From Clostridia bacterium (GTDB lineage: Bacteria; Bacillota; Clostridia; Oscillospirales; Acutalibacteraceae): a stretch of DNA of 33,433 nucleotides. Below the pieces are notes generated by a model. The model was not told the origin of the DNA. It was given only the letters and a program-made list of their open reading frames with translations, and ran no database searches. The stretch spans positions 1 through 33,433 of the forward strand of contig JAGBXM010000008.1 in NCBI GenBank assembly GCA_017629275.1, read 5' to 3'. A program made the position numbers and the translations under genes. This document shows, in pieces, positions 1 to 7,329 of the stretch. Position 1 is the stretch's first letter; every line of letters starts with the position of its first letter.

Positions 1-690
1 CTCGAGCTTTTCGGCGCAGTACGGGGAATGGCACTGCCGATACTGTTCTTCCCTGCTTCATTCCTGACCTCACTTGCCACAATGCTTATCCCCGAGGTCT
101 CGTCGGCGGCAGGACAGGGAAACGACCTCAGAATAAGGGCAACCGTCGAAAGGGCAGTCTCAATAACGTTGACTCTCTCGACCTTGGTTGCCACCGTTTT
201 TATGTTCAACGCACAGACTTTAGGAAATGTAATATACCACGACCGCGACACGGGACAGATAATTCTGATTCTGTCACCTATCGTCCCGTTTATGTATCTC
301 GAAAGCGTAACAACAGGACTTTTAAAAGGTCTCGACTGTCAGCACAGCATTTTAAAATACAACACCGCCGACTCGGTTTTAAGAATTATATCGGTTTACA
401 TAACGTTGCCGTTGTTTGGAATAAAAGCCTATCTGCTCACTATGATAATAAGCAACTGCTTTACGTCGTCAATGGGACTTCATTGTCTCATAAAACGGTC
501 GGGAATGCGGCTCGATTTGAAACCTTGGGTGCTTCTCCCCTTTTTGCTCGGCACCGTCGGAGGAATATTAGGCTTCATCCTGTCACTTGGTTTACATAAT
601 TCTTTTATTAAACTTTTGGTAACGGGGTCGGTGCAATGCGCGTTTTGTCTTGCGTCAATGTGTTATTTTAAAAGAAAAACCGCGGTTTAA
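1..690 (+). CDS. SpoVB-like polysaccharide flippase, C-terminal part (5' end outside window)
   Basis: The reading frame is open from base 1, so the 229 visible residues are the C-terminal part of a longer protein. Multidrug/oligosaccharidyl-lipid/polysaccharide (MOP) flippases of the SpoVB/MurJ type move lipid-linked glycans across the cytoplasmic membrane, and SpoVB serves spore cortex synthesis. The visible part begins with a segment rich in G-M-A-L-P-I-L-F-F-P, followed by L-I-P-E-V-S-S-A, which is characteristic of SpoVB relatives. Several hydrophobic membrane segments follow (around residues 60-80, 85-105, 130-155, 175-200 and 205-225). The ATG at 28 is internal to the conserved segment and is not the true start. 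The exact subfamily (SpoVB, YkvU or another paralogue) cannot be told from half a protein. Confidence 0.85.
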   Translation, partial: LELFGAVRGMALPILFFPASFLTSLATMLIPEVSSAAGQGNDLRIRATVERAVSITLTLSTLVATVFMFNAQTLGNVIYHDRDTGQIILILSPIVPFMYLESVTTGLLKGLDCQHSILKYNTADSVLRIISVYITLPLFGIKAYLLTMIISNCFTSSMGLHCLIKRSGMRLDLKPWVLLPFLLGTVGGILGFILSLGLHNSFIKLLVTGSVQCAFCLASMCYFKRKTAV

Positions 691-708
691 ACCCGATTTA
701 CATATCAC

Positions 709-737
709 TTGAAAAGTCCGACCTTAAATGGTATATT
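709..737 (+). promoter_or_regulatory. Putative sigma-A promoter for yfbR
   Basis: TTGAAA at 709-714 and TATATT at 732-737 are separated by 17 bases. A 7-bp hairpin follows in the leader (745-751 paired with 763-769, 11-nt loop) with no T-tract after it, so it is not an obvious terminator. Confidence 0.5.
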
Positions 738-822
738 ATATACGGGCGACCAACGTTACTTCGGTCGCCGCTATACAAATCAAAACGACCGTAAATACGT
801 ATAAATTTTAGGAGAATATAAA

Positions 823-1395
823 ATGAGTCATTTTTATGCCATGCTTTTCAGAATGAAATATATCGACCGTTGGGCTTTGATGCGCAACACGCGCACCGAA
901 ACTCTGGCCGAGCATACCCTTGATACCGCCTTTATCGCCCACGCGTTGGCCGTCATTCAAAATAAGCGGTTCGGCGGCAATATCGACCCCGAAAAGGCCG
1001 CCGTTTCGGCCCTCTTCCACGATGCACCCGAAATAATCACGGGTGATATGCCGACCCCAGTAAAATATTATAATCCTGAGATAAAAACCGCCTACAAAGC
1101 CATCGAAGCGGCGGCGGCCGACCGACTTTTAGGGCTGATCCCCGAAGATTTGCGCGACGAATTTATACCGCTTTTCGACCCTTACGACGAGGATATTAAA
1201 CTTGTCATCAAGGCGGCAGACAAGCTGTCGGCACTCATCAAATGCCGTGACGAAAAGGCCTTAGGCAACCGCGATTTTACGTCGGCCGAAGACGCCGTCT
1301 TAAAAAGCGCCGAGGCTCTCCCCTTGCCCGCCGTCAAGGTGTTTATCAACGAATTTTTAGACAGCTTCAACCTGCCTCTCGACGAGTTGAAATGA
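823..1395 (+). CDS. yfbR: 5'-deoxynucleotidase, HD-domain (YfbR)
   Basis: This 190-residue HD-domain phosphohydrolase is expected to remove the 5' phosphate from deoxyribonucleoside monophosphates in the cytoplasm. It resembles E. coli YfbR along its whole length. The residues that make the YfbR active site are present: R16-W17 in the D-R-W-A-L-M-R block, H31 (A-E-H), the H66-D67 pair that names the family, and D133 in A-A-D-K-L. The G-D-M-P-T-P-V-K-Y block (74-82) is also typical. The ATG at 823 has an AGGAG ribosome binding site at 810-814. The gene has its own likely promoter and appears to be a single transcription unit. The HD motif needs a divalent metal; nothing in the protein looks damaged. 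Confidence 0.93.
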   Translation: MSHFYAMLFRMKYIDRWALMRNTRTETLAEHTLDTAFIAHALAVIQNKRFGGNIDPEKAAVSALFHDAPEIITGDMPTPVKYYNPEIKTAYKAIEAAAADRLLGLIPEDLRDEFIPLFDPYDEDIKLVIKAADKLSALIKCRDEKALGNRDFTSAEDAVLKSAEALPLPAVKVFINEFLDSFNLPLDELK

Positions 1396-1412
1396 CGTGT
1401 GATTTGTAACAG

Positions 1413-1441
1413 TTGCAATTTTTAAAAACTTATGCTATTAT
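1413..1441 (+). promoter_or_regulatory. Putative promoter of the PASTA pseudokinase gene
   Basis: TTGCAA at 1413-1418 and TATTAT at 1436-1441 have a 17-base spacer, with a TGC extended -10 motif just before the hexamer. The untranslated leader is about 120 nt and holds a small hairpin (1501-1518, 6-bp arms). Confidence 0.5.
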
Positions 1442-1565
1442 ATAAGATACACATAATATAAACTGCGTTATTATGCGAAAATAAAACGCTTAAAGCATCC
1501 GAACACCGATTTGTGTTCGACTCCCCTCGCATTAAAACGATTTTTCTTTTGGAAGGAATGTTGTT

Positions 1566-3311
1566 ATGTTAAACCCCAACAATCTTTGTCCCGGTTGTAT
1601 GAGTGAAAAGGTCACCGAGGGTAAATGTCCCATTTGCGGCTACAACCCCGAGGACGGCTTCAATCCGTCCTACCTTGCACCCGGCTTTATGCTCGATGCA
1701 CGTTACGTTATCGGCAAGGTTATTGATTCCAACGGCGAAGGCGTTACCTATTTGGGTTATGACACCGTTACCGCTGTTACCGTCAACATCCGCGAGTATT
1801 TTCCGCAGGGCCTTTGTGAACGTGATTCCGACGGCGCTACCGTCGTTATGCTTTCGGGATCGGAATACAGCTATAACGATTCGCTGACCAAGTTTATAGA
1901 GCTTTCACGCGAGTTGTTCAAGCTCAATGAATTACCTGCACTTTTTGATATTCTCGACGTCCGCGAGTCCAATAACACCTGTTATCGCGTCACCCGTTCG
2001 GTTCCCGGCATCACCTTGAGAGAATTTTTGATGCGTAACGGCGGAATGTTGAACTGGGATCAGACCCGAAGCCTTTTTGCTCCGTTGGTTGCATCCATTT
2101 CGGCTTTGCACGAAGCAGGTATCATTCACCGCGGTATTTCGCCCGATACCCTTATCGTCGGTAAGGACGGAAAATTAAGACTTAACGGCTTCTGTGTTGC
2201 CGAAGCAAGAACGGCCAAAAGTTCTTTGACTTCACAGCTCTTCCCCGGTTTTGCCGCAGTTGAGCAGTACGGTGATGCAGGTCCGCAGGGTCCCTGGACC
2301 GATATTTATGCCTTTGCGGCCACCATTTACCGCACTTTAGTCGGCAATCCGCCGCCCGAGGCAACCTCCCGTCTTGATAACGACAGTATGACCATTCCCG
2401 CCAAGGTTGCGAGAGAGACCCCGAAAGCCGTTTTGGAGACCCTTTCCAACGCTTTACAGGTACTCCCCGACGACCGTACACAGAGCATTGACAAAATGCG
2501 CCGCGGTCTGTCCATTTCATCAGCACAGATAATGGCCAATAAATCGACTTCGGCTCCTGCTGTCAAATCGACCGTTACCGAAACCGTACCGACCGAAAAG
2601 GCCGCCAAGTCCAAAAAGAAAAAGAATAATTCCGGCAAAATGTATGGCCTCGTTGCAGGTATCGTTACCGCATTTGCATTAGGTATCATCGTTTTCCTTA
2701 TATTCTCAATGTTGGGTATTTTCGGCGGTGATAAAGACACCGTCAGCAACAACTCGTCGGGTAACGGACTGAGCGGTGTTTATGACAACCTCAACAGTCA
2801 GCAGGCCGCAAGTAAAGAGCCTATCAGCAACACCGCGGGTAAGCTTGAGCTTGTAAGCTTCGTTTCCAAAATGTATACCGAGGTTTCGGTCAACCCCGAT
2901 TATAAGGATGATCTGAAATTCAAGGTTGTTTCCAAACAGTACAGCGACGAATACGTTGCAGGACAAATTATTAGTCAGAATCCCAAGCCCGGTGAGGTCG
3001 TTCCCGTCGGTACCACCGTTGAGGTCGTTCTTTCACTCGGATCTTCTTCGGTCAATATGCCGAGCGTTGTCGGTGAGGACGAAAACGGTGCTGTATTGAA
3101 GATATTAAAAGAAGGCTTCAACTATAATAACATCATCATCGAAAGAAAATACGTTGAGGACGATATGCCCGGTTGCGTAATTCAGACCGACCCCGAGCCT
3201 AACACCAGGGTTGCGCTTGATTCTACCGTTACCATCATTATCAACACCTTCACGGGTGCTCCGACCGATGCTCCGACCGGCAACGGACACAACACCTCGA
3301 GTAATAATTAG
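1566..3311 (+). CDS. Zinc-ribbon / pseudokinase / PASTA membrane protein
   Basis: A 581-residue protein built like a PASTA-type Ser/Thr kinase. It has an N-terminal zinc ribbon (C8, C11, C21, C24), a kinase fold at about 46-315, a lysine-rich linker, one membrane helix at about 361-385, then two extracellular PASTA modules (about 428-497 and 499-565) and a T/G/N-rich tail. PASTA modules bind peptidoglycan or lipid II, so an envelope-sensing role is likely. The fold is recognisable from R-E-Y-F-P (76-80) and W-T-D-I-Y-A-F-A-A-T-I-Y, but the catalytic residues are gone. The VAIK lysine is R76, HRD is H188-R189-G190 with S192 and T195 replacing the usual Lys and Asn, and DFG is G208-F209-C210. 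It is therefore probably a pseudokinase acting as a receptor or scaffold. The start has a GGAAGGA site at about 1552-1558, and a terminator follows. Confidence 0.88.
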   Translation: MLNPNNLCPGCMSEKVTEGKCPICGYNPEDGFNPSYLAPGFMLDARYVIGKVIDSNGEGVTYLGYDTVTAVTVNIREYFPQGLCERDSDGATVVMLSGSEYSYNDSLTKFIELSRELFKLNELPALFDILDVRESNNTCYRVTRSVPGITLREFLMRNGGMLNWDQTRSLFAPLVASISALHEAGIIHRGISPDTLIVGKDGKLRLNGFCVAEARTAKSSLTSQLFPGFAAVEQYGDAGPQGPWTDIYAFAATIYRTLVGNPPPEATSRLDNDSMTIPAKVARETPKAVLETLSNALQVLPDDRTQSIDKMRRGLSISSAQIMANKSTSAPAVKSTVTETVPTEKAAKSKKKKNNSGKMYGLVAGIVTAFALGIIVFLIFSMLGIFGGDKDTVSNNSSGNGLSGVYDNLNSQQAASKEPISNTAGKLELVSFVSKMYTEVSVNPDYKDDLKFKVVSKQYSDEYVAGQIISQNPKPGEVVPVGTTVEVVLSLGSSSVNMPSVVGEDENGAVLKILKEGFNYNNIIIERKYVEDDMPGCVIQTDPEPNTRVALDSTVTIIINTFTGAPTDAPTGNGHNTSSNN

Positions 3312-3323
3312 AACCAATAATTT

Positions 3324-3364
3324 ACAGCCGTTTTTTAACCTAGAAAAAACGGCTGTATTTTTTT
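3324..3364 (+). terminator. Rho-independent terminator after the pseudokinase gene
   Basis: A 13-bp perfect stem (3324-3336 with 3344-3356) and a 7-nt loop, followed by a run of T from 3358 to 3364. Confidence 0.92.
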
Positions 3365-3375
3365 ATGCTTTCGGC

Positions 3376-3404
3376 TTGACAGTATATCCTCAAAATGATA
3401 AAAT
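3376..3404 (+). promoter_or_regulatory. Putative promoter of the rsmE operon
   Basis: A consensus TTGACA (3376-3381) and TAAAAT (3399-3404) are separated by 17 bases. They lie just after the preceding terminator and 37 bases before the rsmE start. Confidence 0.65.
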
Positions 3405-3440
3405 CATTCTGTATAATTATGCTGTTTTGAGGAACCTATA

Positions 3441-4157
3441 ATGCCGAGATTTTTTAAAGAGTTTTTTGAAGATGCTCCGTTTATCGACGGGGACGATGCA
3501 CGACACATTTTAAAGTCTTTACGAATGAAAACGGGGGAGACCTTGACCGTTTGCGACACCAAGGGAACCGATTTTCATTGCGTGATTTCAAGCTGCAGTA
3601 ACGACCGAGTTGAACTGCAGGTTTTGGAAAAGCGAAAAAATAACACCGAACCGAGCGTTTTCGTGACGCTTTATCTTTGCCTTACCAAGGGCGATAAAAT
3701 GGATACCGCCGTACGTCAGGCCGTTGAAATGGGTGTTTCAAAAATCGTGCCCGTATTGTCGACCAACTGCGTTTCGCGTCCTGATGATAAATCGCTTATC
3801 AAAAAGCAGGAACGTTGGCAAAAAATCGCCGACGAAGCGGCAGGGCAGTCGGGCAGGGGAATATTACCCGAGGTTTCGCAATGTATCTCGTTAAAGAAAA
3901 CCGCCGAGTTGATAAAAAATAACGATTTGAGTCTTTTCTTTTATGAGATCGGCGGAACACCATTGGATAAATTGAATAATAATATAAAAACGGTTTCCGT
4001 AATTATCGGCCCCGAAGGAGGTTTTTCCAAAGAGGAAGCCGATATGTTGGAGACAAACGGCGCCAGAGTCACAACGTTGGGCCCAAGAATATTACGCGCC
4101 GAAACGGCCCCCGTTGCCGCCGTCGCCGCCGTAATGTTACAGAGCCAAAATATGTGA
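3441..4157 (+). CDS. rsmE: 16S rRNA m3U1498 methyltransferase RsmE
   Basis: RsmE is a SPOUT-class, SAM-dependent enzyme that methylates N3 of U1498 in 16S rRNA on assembled 30S subunits. The 238-residue length is normal for the family. The N-terminal PUA-like part includes H-I-L-K-S-L-R-M-K-T-G (22-32). The C-terminal trefoil knot is marked by G-P-E-G-G-F (190-195) and L-G-P-R-I-L-R-A-E-T-A (213-223), which form the cofactor pocket. TGAGGA at 3428-3433 is the ribosome binding site. The gene heads a compact plus-strand cluster; the RAYT gene starts only 4 nt after its stop codon. Confidence 0.96.
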   Translation: MPRFFKEFFEDAPFIDGDDARHILKSLRMKTGETLTVCDTKGTDFHCVISSCSNDRVELQVLEKRKNNTEPSVFVTLYLCLTKGDKMDTAVRQAVEMGVSKIVPVLSTNCVSRPDDKSLIKKQERWQKIADEAAGQSGRGILPEVSQCISLKKTAELIKNNDLSLFFYEIGGTPLDKLNNNIKTVSVIIGPEGGFSKEEADMLETNGARVTTLGPRILRAETAPVAAVAAVMLQSQNM

Positions 4158-4161
4158 TATT

Positions 4162-4671
4162 ATGAACAATAATTTTAAACAACGAAAGAATCTTAGATTA
4201 AAAGAATATAATTATAGTTCAGCAGGTTTATATTTTATAACGTTTTGCGTTAAAAACCGCGCAAAAATATTAAGCACGGTTGTAGGGGGCGGCGCCCTCG
4301 ACGCCCCACAGGTTATATTAACACCTGTTGGTAAAATTGTAGAAAAATATATTCTTTCTTCAAACAATATTGAAAACCTTTTAATTTATAACTACGTAAT
4401 AATGCCTGACCACGTTCATCTGTTAATGGGTATTCAACAAAAGTTCGGGACGTCGAAGGCGCCGTCCCCTACGAATGAAATCATTCCTCATTCAATTTCT
4501 ACACTAAAAAGATTTGTAAATAAAGAAATAGGAACTAATATTTTTCAACGTTCGTTCTACGACCACGTTGTACGCAATGAGGAAGATCTTGAGGATATAA
4601 ACGACTATATTATCGCTAATCCATATTATTGGGCGTGCGGCAACCACGACGATTCAAACTACCTGAGGTGA
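4162..4671 (+). CDS. REP-associated tyrosine transposase (RAYT, Y1/HUH family)
   Basis: A 169-residue single-strand DNA nuclease of the IS200-like Y1 family. RAYTs cut and join REP palindromes and are thought to spread them. The HUH motif is H84-V-H86 within M-P-D-H-V-H-L-L, and the likely nucleophile is Y149 in D-Y-I-I-A-N-P, the position of the catalytic tyrosine (Y115) in E. coli RAYT. S-F-Y-D-H-V-V-R-N-E is also typical. Two segments (residues 41-49 and 96-104) are encoded by 26-nt REP-like palindromes lying in inverted orientation. The gene sits 4 nt after rsmE and 5 nt before the MATE gene, so it is embedded in an operon rather than flanked by its own terminal repeats. No clear Shine-Dalgarno lies in the 4-nt gap, so translational coupling to rsmE is likely. 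All key residues are intact. Confidence 0.92.
   Translation: MNNNFKQRKNLRLKEYNYSSAGLYFITFCVKNRAKILSTVVGGGALDAPQVILTPVGKIVEKYILSSNNIENLLIYNYVIMPDHVHLLMGIQQKFGTSKAPSPTNEIIPHSISTLKRFVNKEIGTNIFQRSFYDHVVRNEEDLEDINDYIIANPYYWACGNHDDSNYLR
4282..4307 (+). repeat. REP-like palindrome inside the RAYT gene (left arm)
   Basis: This 26-nt GC-rich imperfect palindrome starts GTAGGGGGC. It is in frame and encodes residues 41-49 of the transposase. The reverse complement of 4447-4472 matches it at 23 of 26 positions. It shares the GTAG(G/A)G...CTCG...CC layout with intergenic units at 28383-28413 and 31318-31344. Confidence 0.75.
4447..4472 (-). repeat. REP-like palindrome inside the RAYT gene (right, inverted arm)
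   Basis: On the minus strand this unit starts GTAGGGGAC and differs from the left arm at three positions, one of which would be a G-U pair in RNA. It encodes residues 96-104 in frame. The two arms enclose the HUH-motif codons (4411-4419). Confidence 0.75.
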
Positions 4672-4676
4672 GGTAA

Positions 4677-6068
4677 ATGATTAAAAAATATTTCGGTGAC
4701 AAGGCGTTTTACAAATACGTTTTGTCGATAGCCGTTCCGATAATGCTGCAAAACGGCATTACCAACTTTGTCAATATGCTTGACAACATTATGGTCGGAC
4801 GCGTCGGAACCGAAGCCATGACCGGTGTTTCGGTCTCAAACCAACTGATTTTTGTTTTTAACCTTTGTCTTTTCGGCGCGGTGTCGGGTGTCGGTATTTT
4901 CGGCGCTCAATACTACGGAAAAGGGGATAATGAAGGTCTTAAAAATTCATTACGTTTTAAGATCATCCTCTGTTCGGCCATAACCGTTATCGGAATCGGT
5001 GTATTTTTAATATTGGGTAACGGACTTATTACCTCTTTTTTAAAGGGTGAGGCCAACACCGTTGACCCCGAAATTTCCTTTAAAAACGCTAAAAATTATT
5101 TACTTATAATGCTTATCGGTCTGATTCCGTTTGCGTTGACCCAAAGCTATTCGAGTACACTTCGCGAAACGGGGGAAACGGTACTTCCGATGAAGGCGGG
5201 TATCATTGCCGTTTTGGTAAATCTGACCTTCAATTACATACTGATCTTCGGTATAAAACCTTTAAGTATCCCTGCGTTGGGTGCCGCAGGTGCGGCTGTT
5301 GCCACCGTTTTGTCGAGATTTGTCGAGGCCGCCATTGTCATTATCTGGACCCACACACATACTGCCAAAAACCCTTACGCCTTAGGACTTTTCAAGAATT
5401 TCAATATGCCGTTATCCTTGGCATTTGATATGTTTAAAAAGGCTTTGCCGTTGACCCTGAACGAGACCCTTTGGGCATCGGGTGTGGCAATTTTAAATCA
5501 AAGCTATTCGACCCGCGGTGTCGACGTTGTTGCCGCAAATAATATAAATCAGACGTTTTGGAATTTGTTTGCCGTTATCTTTCTTGCAATGGGTAACGTT
5601 ATCGGTATAATTATCGGCAATATGCTGGGTGCGGGACGAATGAAAGAGGTTATGGATACCGACCGTAAGCTGATCGTATTTTCGCTTCTCATAAGCATTG
5701 CAATGTGCATCCTTTATGCTTCACTGTCACCCGTTATTCCGTTGCTTTACAACACGTCAAACGAGGTTCGGCACATAGCCTCGGGACTTATTGTTATCGG
5801 TGCTTTGATGATGCCGTTTGACTCACTCGCACATTCGTCGTATTTCACCCTGCGTTCGGGCGGTAAATCAATGATTACCTTTGTTTTTGACTGCGGTTTT
5901 ATGTGGTTCGTTTCGGTGCCTTTGGCATTTTGTCTTTCCCGTTTTACCGATATCGGTATTGTCGGTCTTTACGCCGCAGTTCAGTCGGTCTATCTGTTAA
6001 AGGGTTTTATCGGAATCTACCTTGTAAGTAAAGGTAGTTGGATAAAAAATATTGTTGGCTCAAATTAA
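4677..6068 (+). CDS. MATE-family multidrug exporter
   Basis: A 463-residue integral membrane protein of the multidrug and toxic compound extrusion family, which exports cationic compounds using a sodium or proton gradient. The N-terminal block P-I-M-L-Q-N, followed by N-M-L-D-N-I-M-V-G-R-V-G, is the classic MATE signature and is repeated in weaker form in the second half. About twelve hydrophobic segments can be followed through the sequence. The GAGGTGAGG ribosome binding site lies inside the last codons and stop of the RAYT gene (4665-4673), so the two are probably translationally coupled. The exported substrate cannot be deduced. Confidence 0.93.
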   Translation: MIKKYFGDKAFYKYVLSIAVPIMLQNGITNFVNMLDNIMVGRVGTEAMTGVSVSNQLIFVFNLCLFGAVSGVGIFGAQYYGKGDNEGLKNSLRFKIILCSAITVIGIGVFLILGNGLITSFLKGEANTVDPEISFKNAKNYLLIMLIGLIPFALTQSYSSTLRETGETVLPMKAGIIAVLVNLTFNYILIFGIKPLSIPALGAAGAAVATVLSRFVEAAIVIIWTHTHTAKNPYALGLFKNFNMPLSLAFDMFKKALPLTLNETLWASGVAILNQSYSTRGVDVVAANNINQTFWNLFAVIFLAMGNVIGIIIGNMLGAGRMKEVMDTDRKLIVFSLLISIAMCILYASLSPVIPLLYNTSNEVRHIASGLIVIGALMMPFDSLAHSSYFTLRSGGKSMITFVFDCGFMWFVSVPLAFCLSRFTDIGIVGLYAAVQSVYLLKGFIGIYLVSKGSWIKNIVGSN

Positions 6069-6088
6069 AAATTTAGGATGTGTTTTCT

Positions 6089-6604
6089 ATGAAAAAAAGT
6101 AAACTTTTCAAACTTTGCTGTTCGGCTGTTTTTGCGGCGGTCATTTGTATTCTGACCTTTCAGTTTCCCATTCCGTTCAATAAAGGCTACATAAATTTCG
6201 GTGACTGTTTCGTTATTATCGCCGCCGTATGTATTGGACCCTTATGGGGAGGACTTGCCGCAGGTTTAGGTTCGGGATTGTCCGATCTGTTTTTAGGCTA
6301 CACCTATTATGCTCCCGTGACCTTTATTGTAAAATGGCTTATGGCGGTCGGCTGTTATTTCGTTTTTAAAGCCATTTTAAAGATAAACAAGAAACTTCGG
6401 CCTTTAGGTATAATTTTAGGCTCTGTAACGGCCGAAATTATAATGATTTTGGGTTATTTTATTTACGAAATCTTTATTTATGGCTTTGGGGTCGCCATTG
6501 CCGACGTTATCGGTAACGCCATTCAAGGCGGAATCGGTGTTTTATCGGCAAGTTTAGTCTATCTCTTACTCTACAAAACAGGCGTTATCAAAAAGTTATT
6601 TTAG
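6089..6604 (+). CDS. ECF transporter substrate-binding S component
   Basis: A 171-residue membrane protein with about six hydrophobic segments, typical of the S component of energy-coupling-factor vitamin importers, which docks onto a shared EcfA/A'/T module encoded elsewhere. The G-D-C-F-V-I-I-A-A stretch and the following G-P-L-W-G-G-L-A-A-G-L-G-S-G-L-S-D-L are diagnostic of the family once annotated for riboflavin (PF07155-like). I prefer the ATG at 6089, because AGGATG at 6075-6080 is correctly spaced for it; a GTG at 6080 overlaps that site and would add three residues. No riboswitch is visible in the 20-nt upstream gap, so the ligand remains unknown. Confidence 0.87.
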   Translation: MKKSKLFKLCCSAVFAAVICILTFQFPIPFNKGYINFGDCFVIIAAVCIGPLWGGLAAGLGSGLSDLFLGYTYYAPVTFIVKWLMAVGCYFVFKAILKINKKLRPLGIILGSVTAEIIMILGYFIYEIFIYGFGVAIADVIGNAIQGGIGVLSASLVYLLLYKTGVIKKLF

Positions 6605-6620
6605 TGTTTTGGAGTTTTTT

Positions 6621-7325
6621 ATGAAAGAACAGTTTTCACGAACCGAAAGGATTTTGGGTGAAAATTCAACTGAAATTCTGTCACACTGCCACGTTGCCGT
6701 TTTCGGTATCGGCGGTGTGGGCGGTCACGCTGTCGAAGCATTGGCAAGAGCCGGAATAGGGAAGATAGATATTATTGACAGTGATACCGTATCACAAAGT
6801 AATATCAACCGTCAGGCAGTGGCAACACACAGTACTGTCGGCCGTTCGAAGGTCGAGGTTATGGCCGAAAAAATAAAAGACATAAATCCCGATTGTGAGG
6901 TTTTTTGTCACCAATGCTTTTATCTGCCCGAAACGGCCGAAAATTTCAATTTTTCAAAATATGATTATATCTTGGATTGTGTTGATACCGTCAAGGCTAA
7001 AATTGATATTATCTGCCGTGCAAAGCAGCAAAACATTCCCGTAATTTCAGCAATGGGAGCAGGGAATAAGCTTGATCCGACCGCTTTTAAAGTGGCCGAT
7101 ATTTATAAAACCAAGGTTTGTCCGTTGGCGCGAATTATGCGAACCAATCTGAAAAAATGCGGTATTGATGCTTTAAAGGTGGTCTATTCAGAAGAAATTC
7201 CCGTCGAGTCACACGAAAAAGATAATGCTACAAAGAAAAGCATACCCGGATCGGTGCCGTTTGTACCGCCGGTCGTGGGACTTATTATGGCCGGAGAAGT
7301 TATAAAAGATATTTTAAAAAGGTAA
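6621..7325 (+). CDS. tcdA: tRNA threonylcarbamoyladenosine dehydratase (TcdA/CsdL, E1-like)
   Basis: TcdA uses ATP to cyclise the t6A side chain at tRNA position 37 into ct6A. The protein is 234 residues. It shows the Rossmann nucleotide loop G29-I-G-G-V-G-G35, the acidic D53, and S-N-I-N-R-Q (60-65), which correspond to the ATP-binding residues of ThiF/MoeB/TcdA enzymes. M-G-A-G-N-K-L-D-P and the late G-S-V-P-F-V-P-P motif are typical of TcdA rather than ThiF. The ATG at 6621 is preferred over a TTG at 6609 because TTTGGAG (6608-6614) is then correctly placed. The next gene starts 4 nt after the stop, so the two tRNA-modification genes are likely co-translated. Confidence 0.93.
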   Translation: MKEQFSRTERILGENSTEILSHCHVAVFGIGGVGGHAVEALARAGIGKIDIIDSDTVSQSNINRQAVATHSTVGRSKVEVMAEKIKDINPDCEVFCHQCFYLPETAENFNFSKYDYILDCVDTVKAKIDIICRAKQQNIPVISAMGAGNKLDPTAFKVADIYKTKVCPLARIMRTNLKKCGIDALKVVYSEEIPVESHEKDNATKKSIPGSVPFVPPVVGLIMAGEVIKDILKR

Positions 7326-7329
7326 AAGT

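Noticed and set aside
1505-1530. GTTCGACTCC resembling a tRNA T-arm
   Set aside because: The bases on either side do not form a T-stem, and no acceptor, D or anticodon arms can be drawn.
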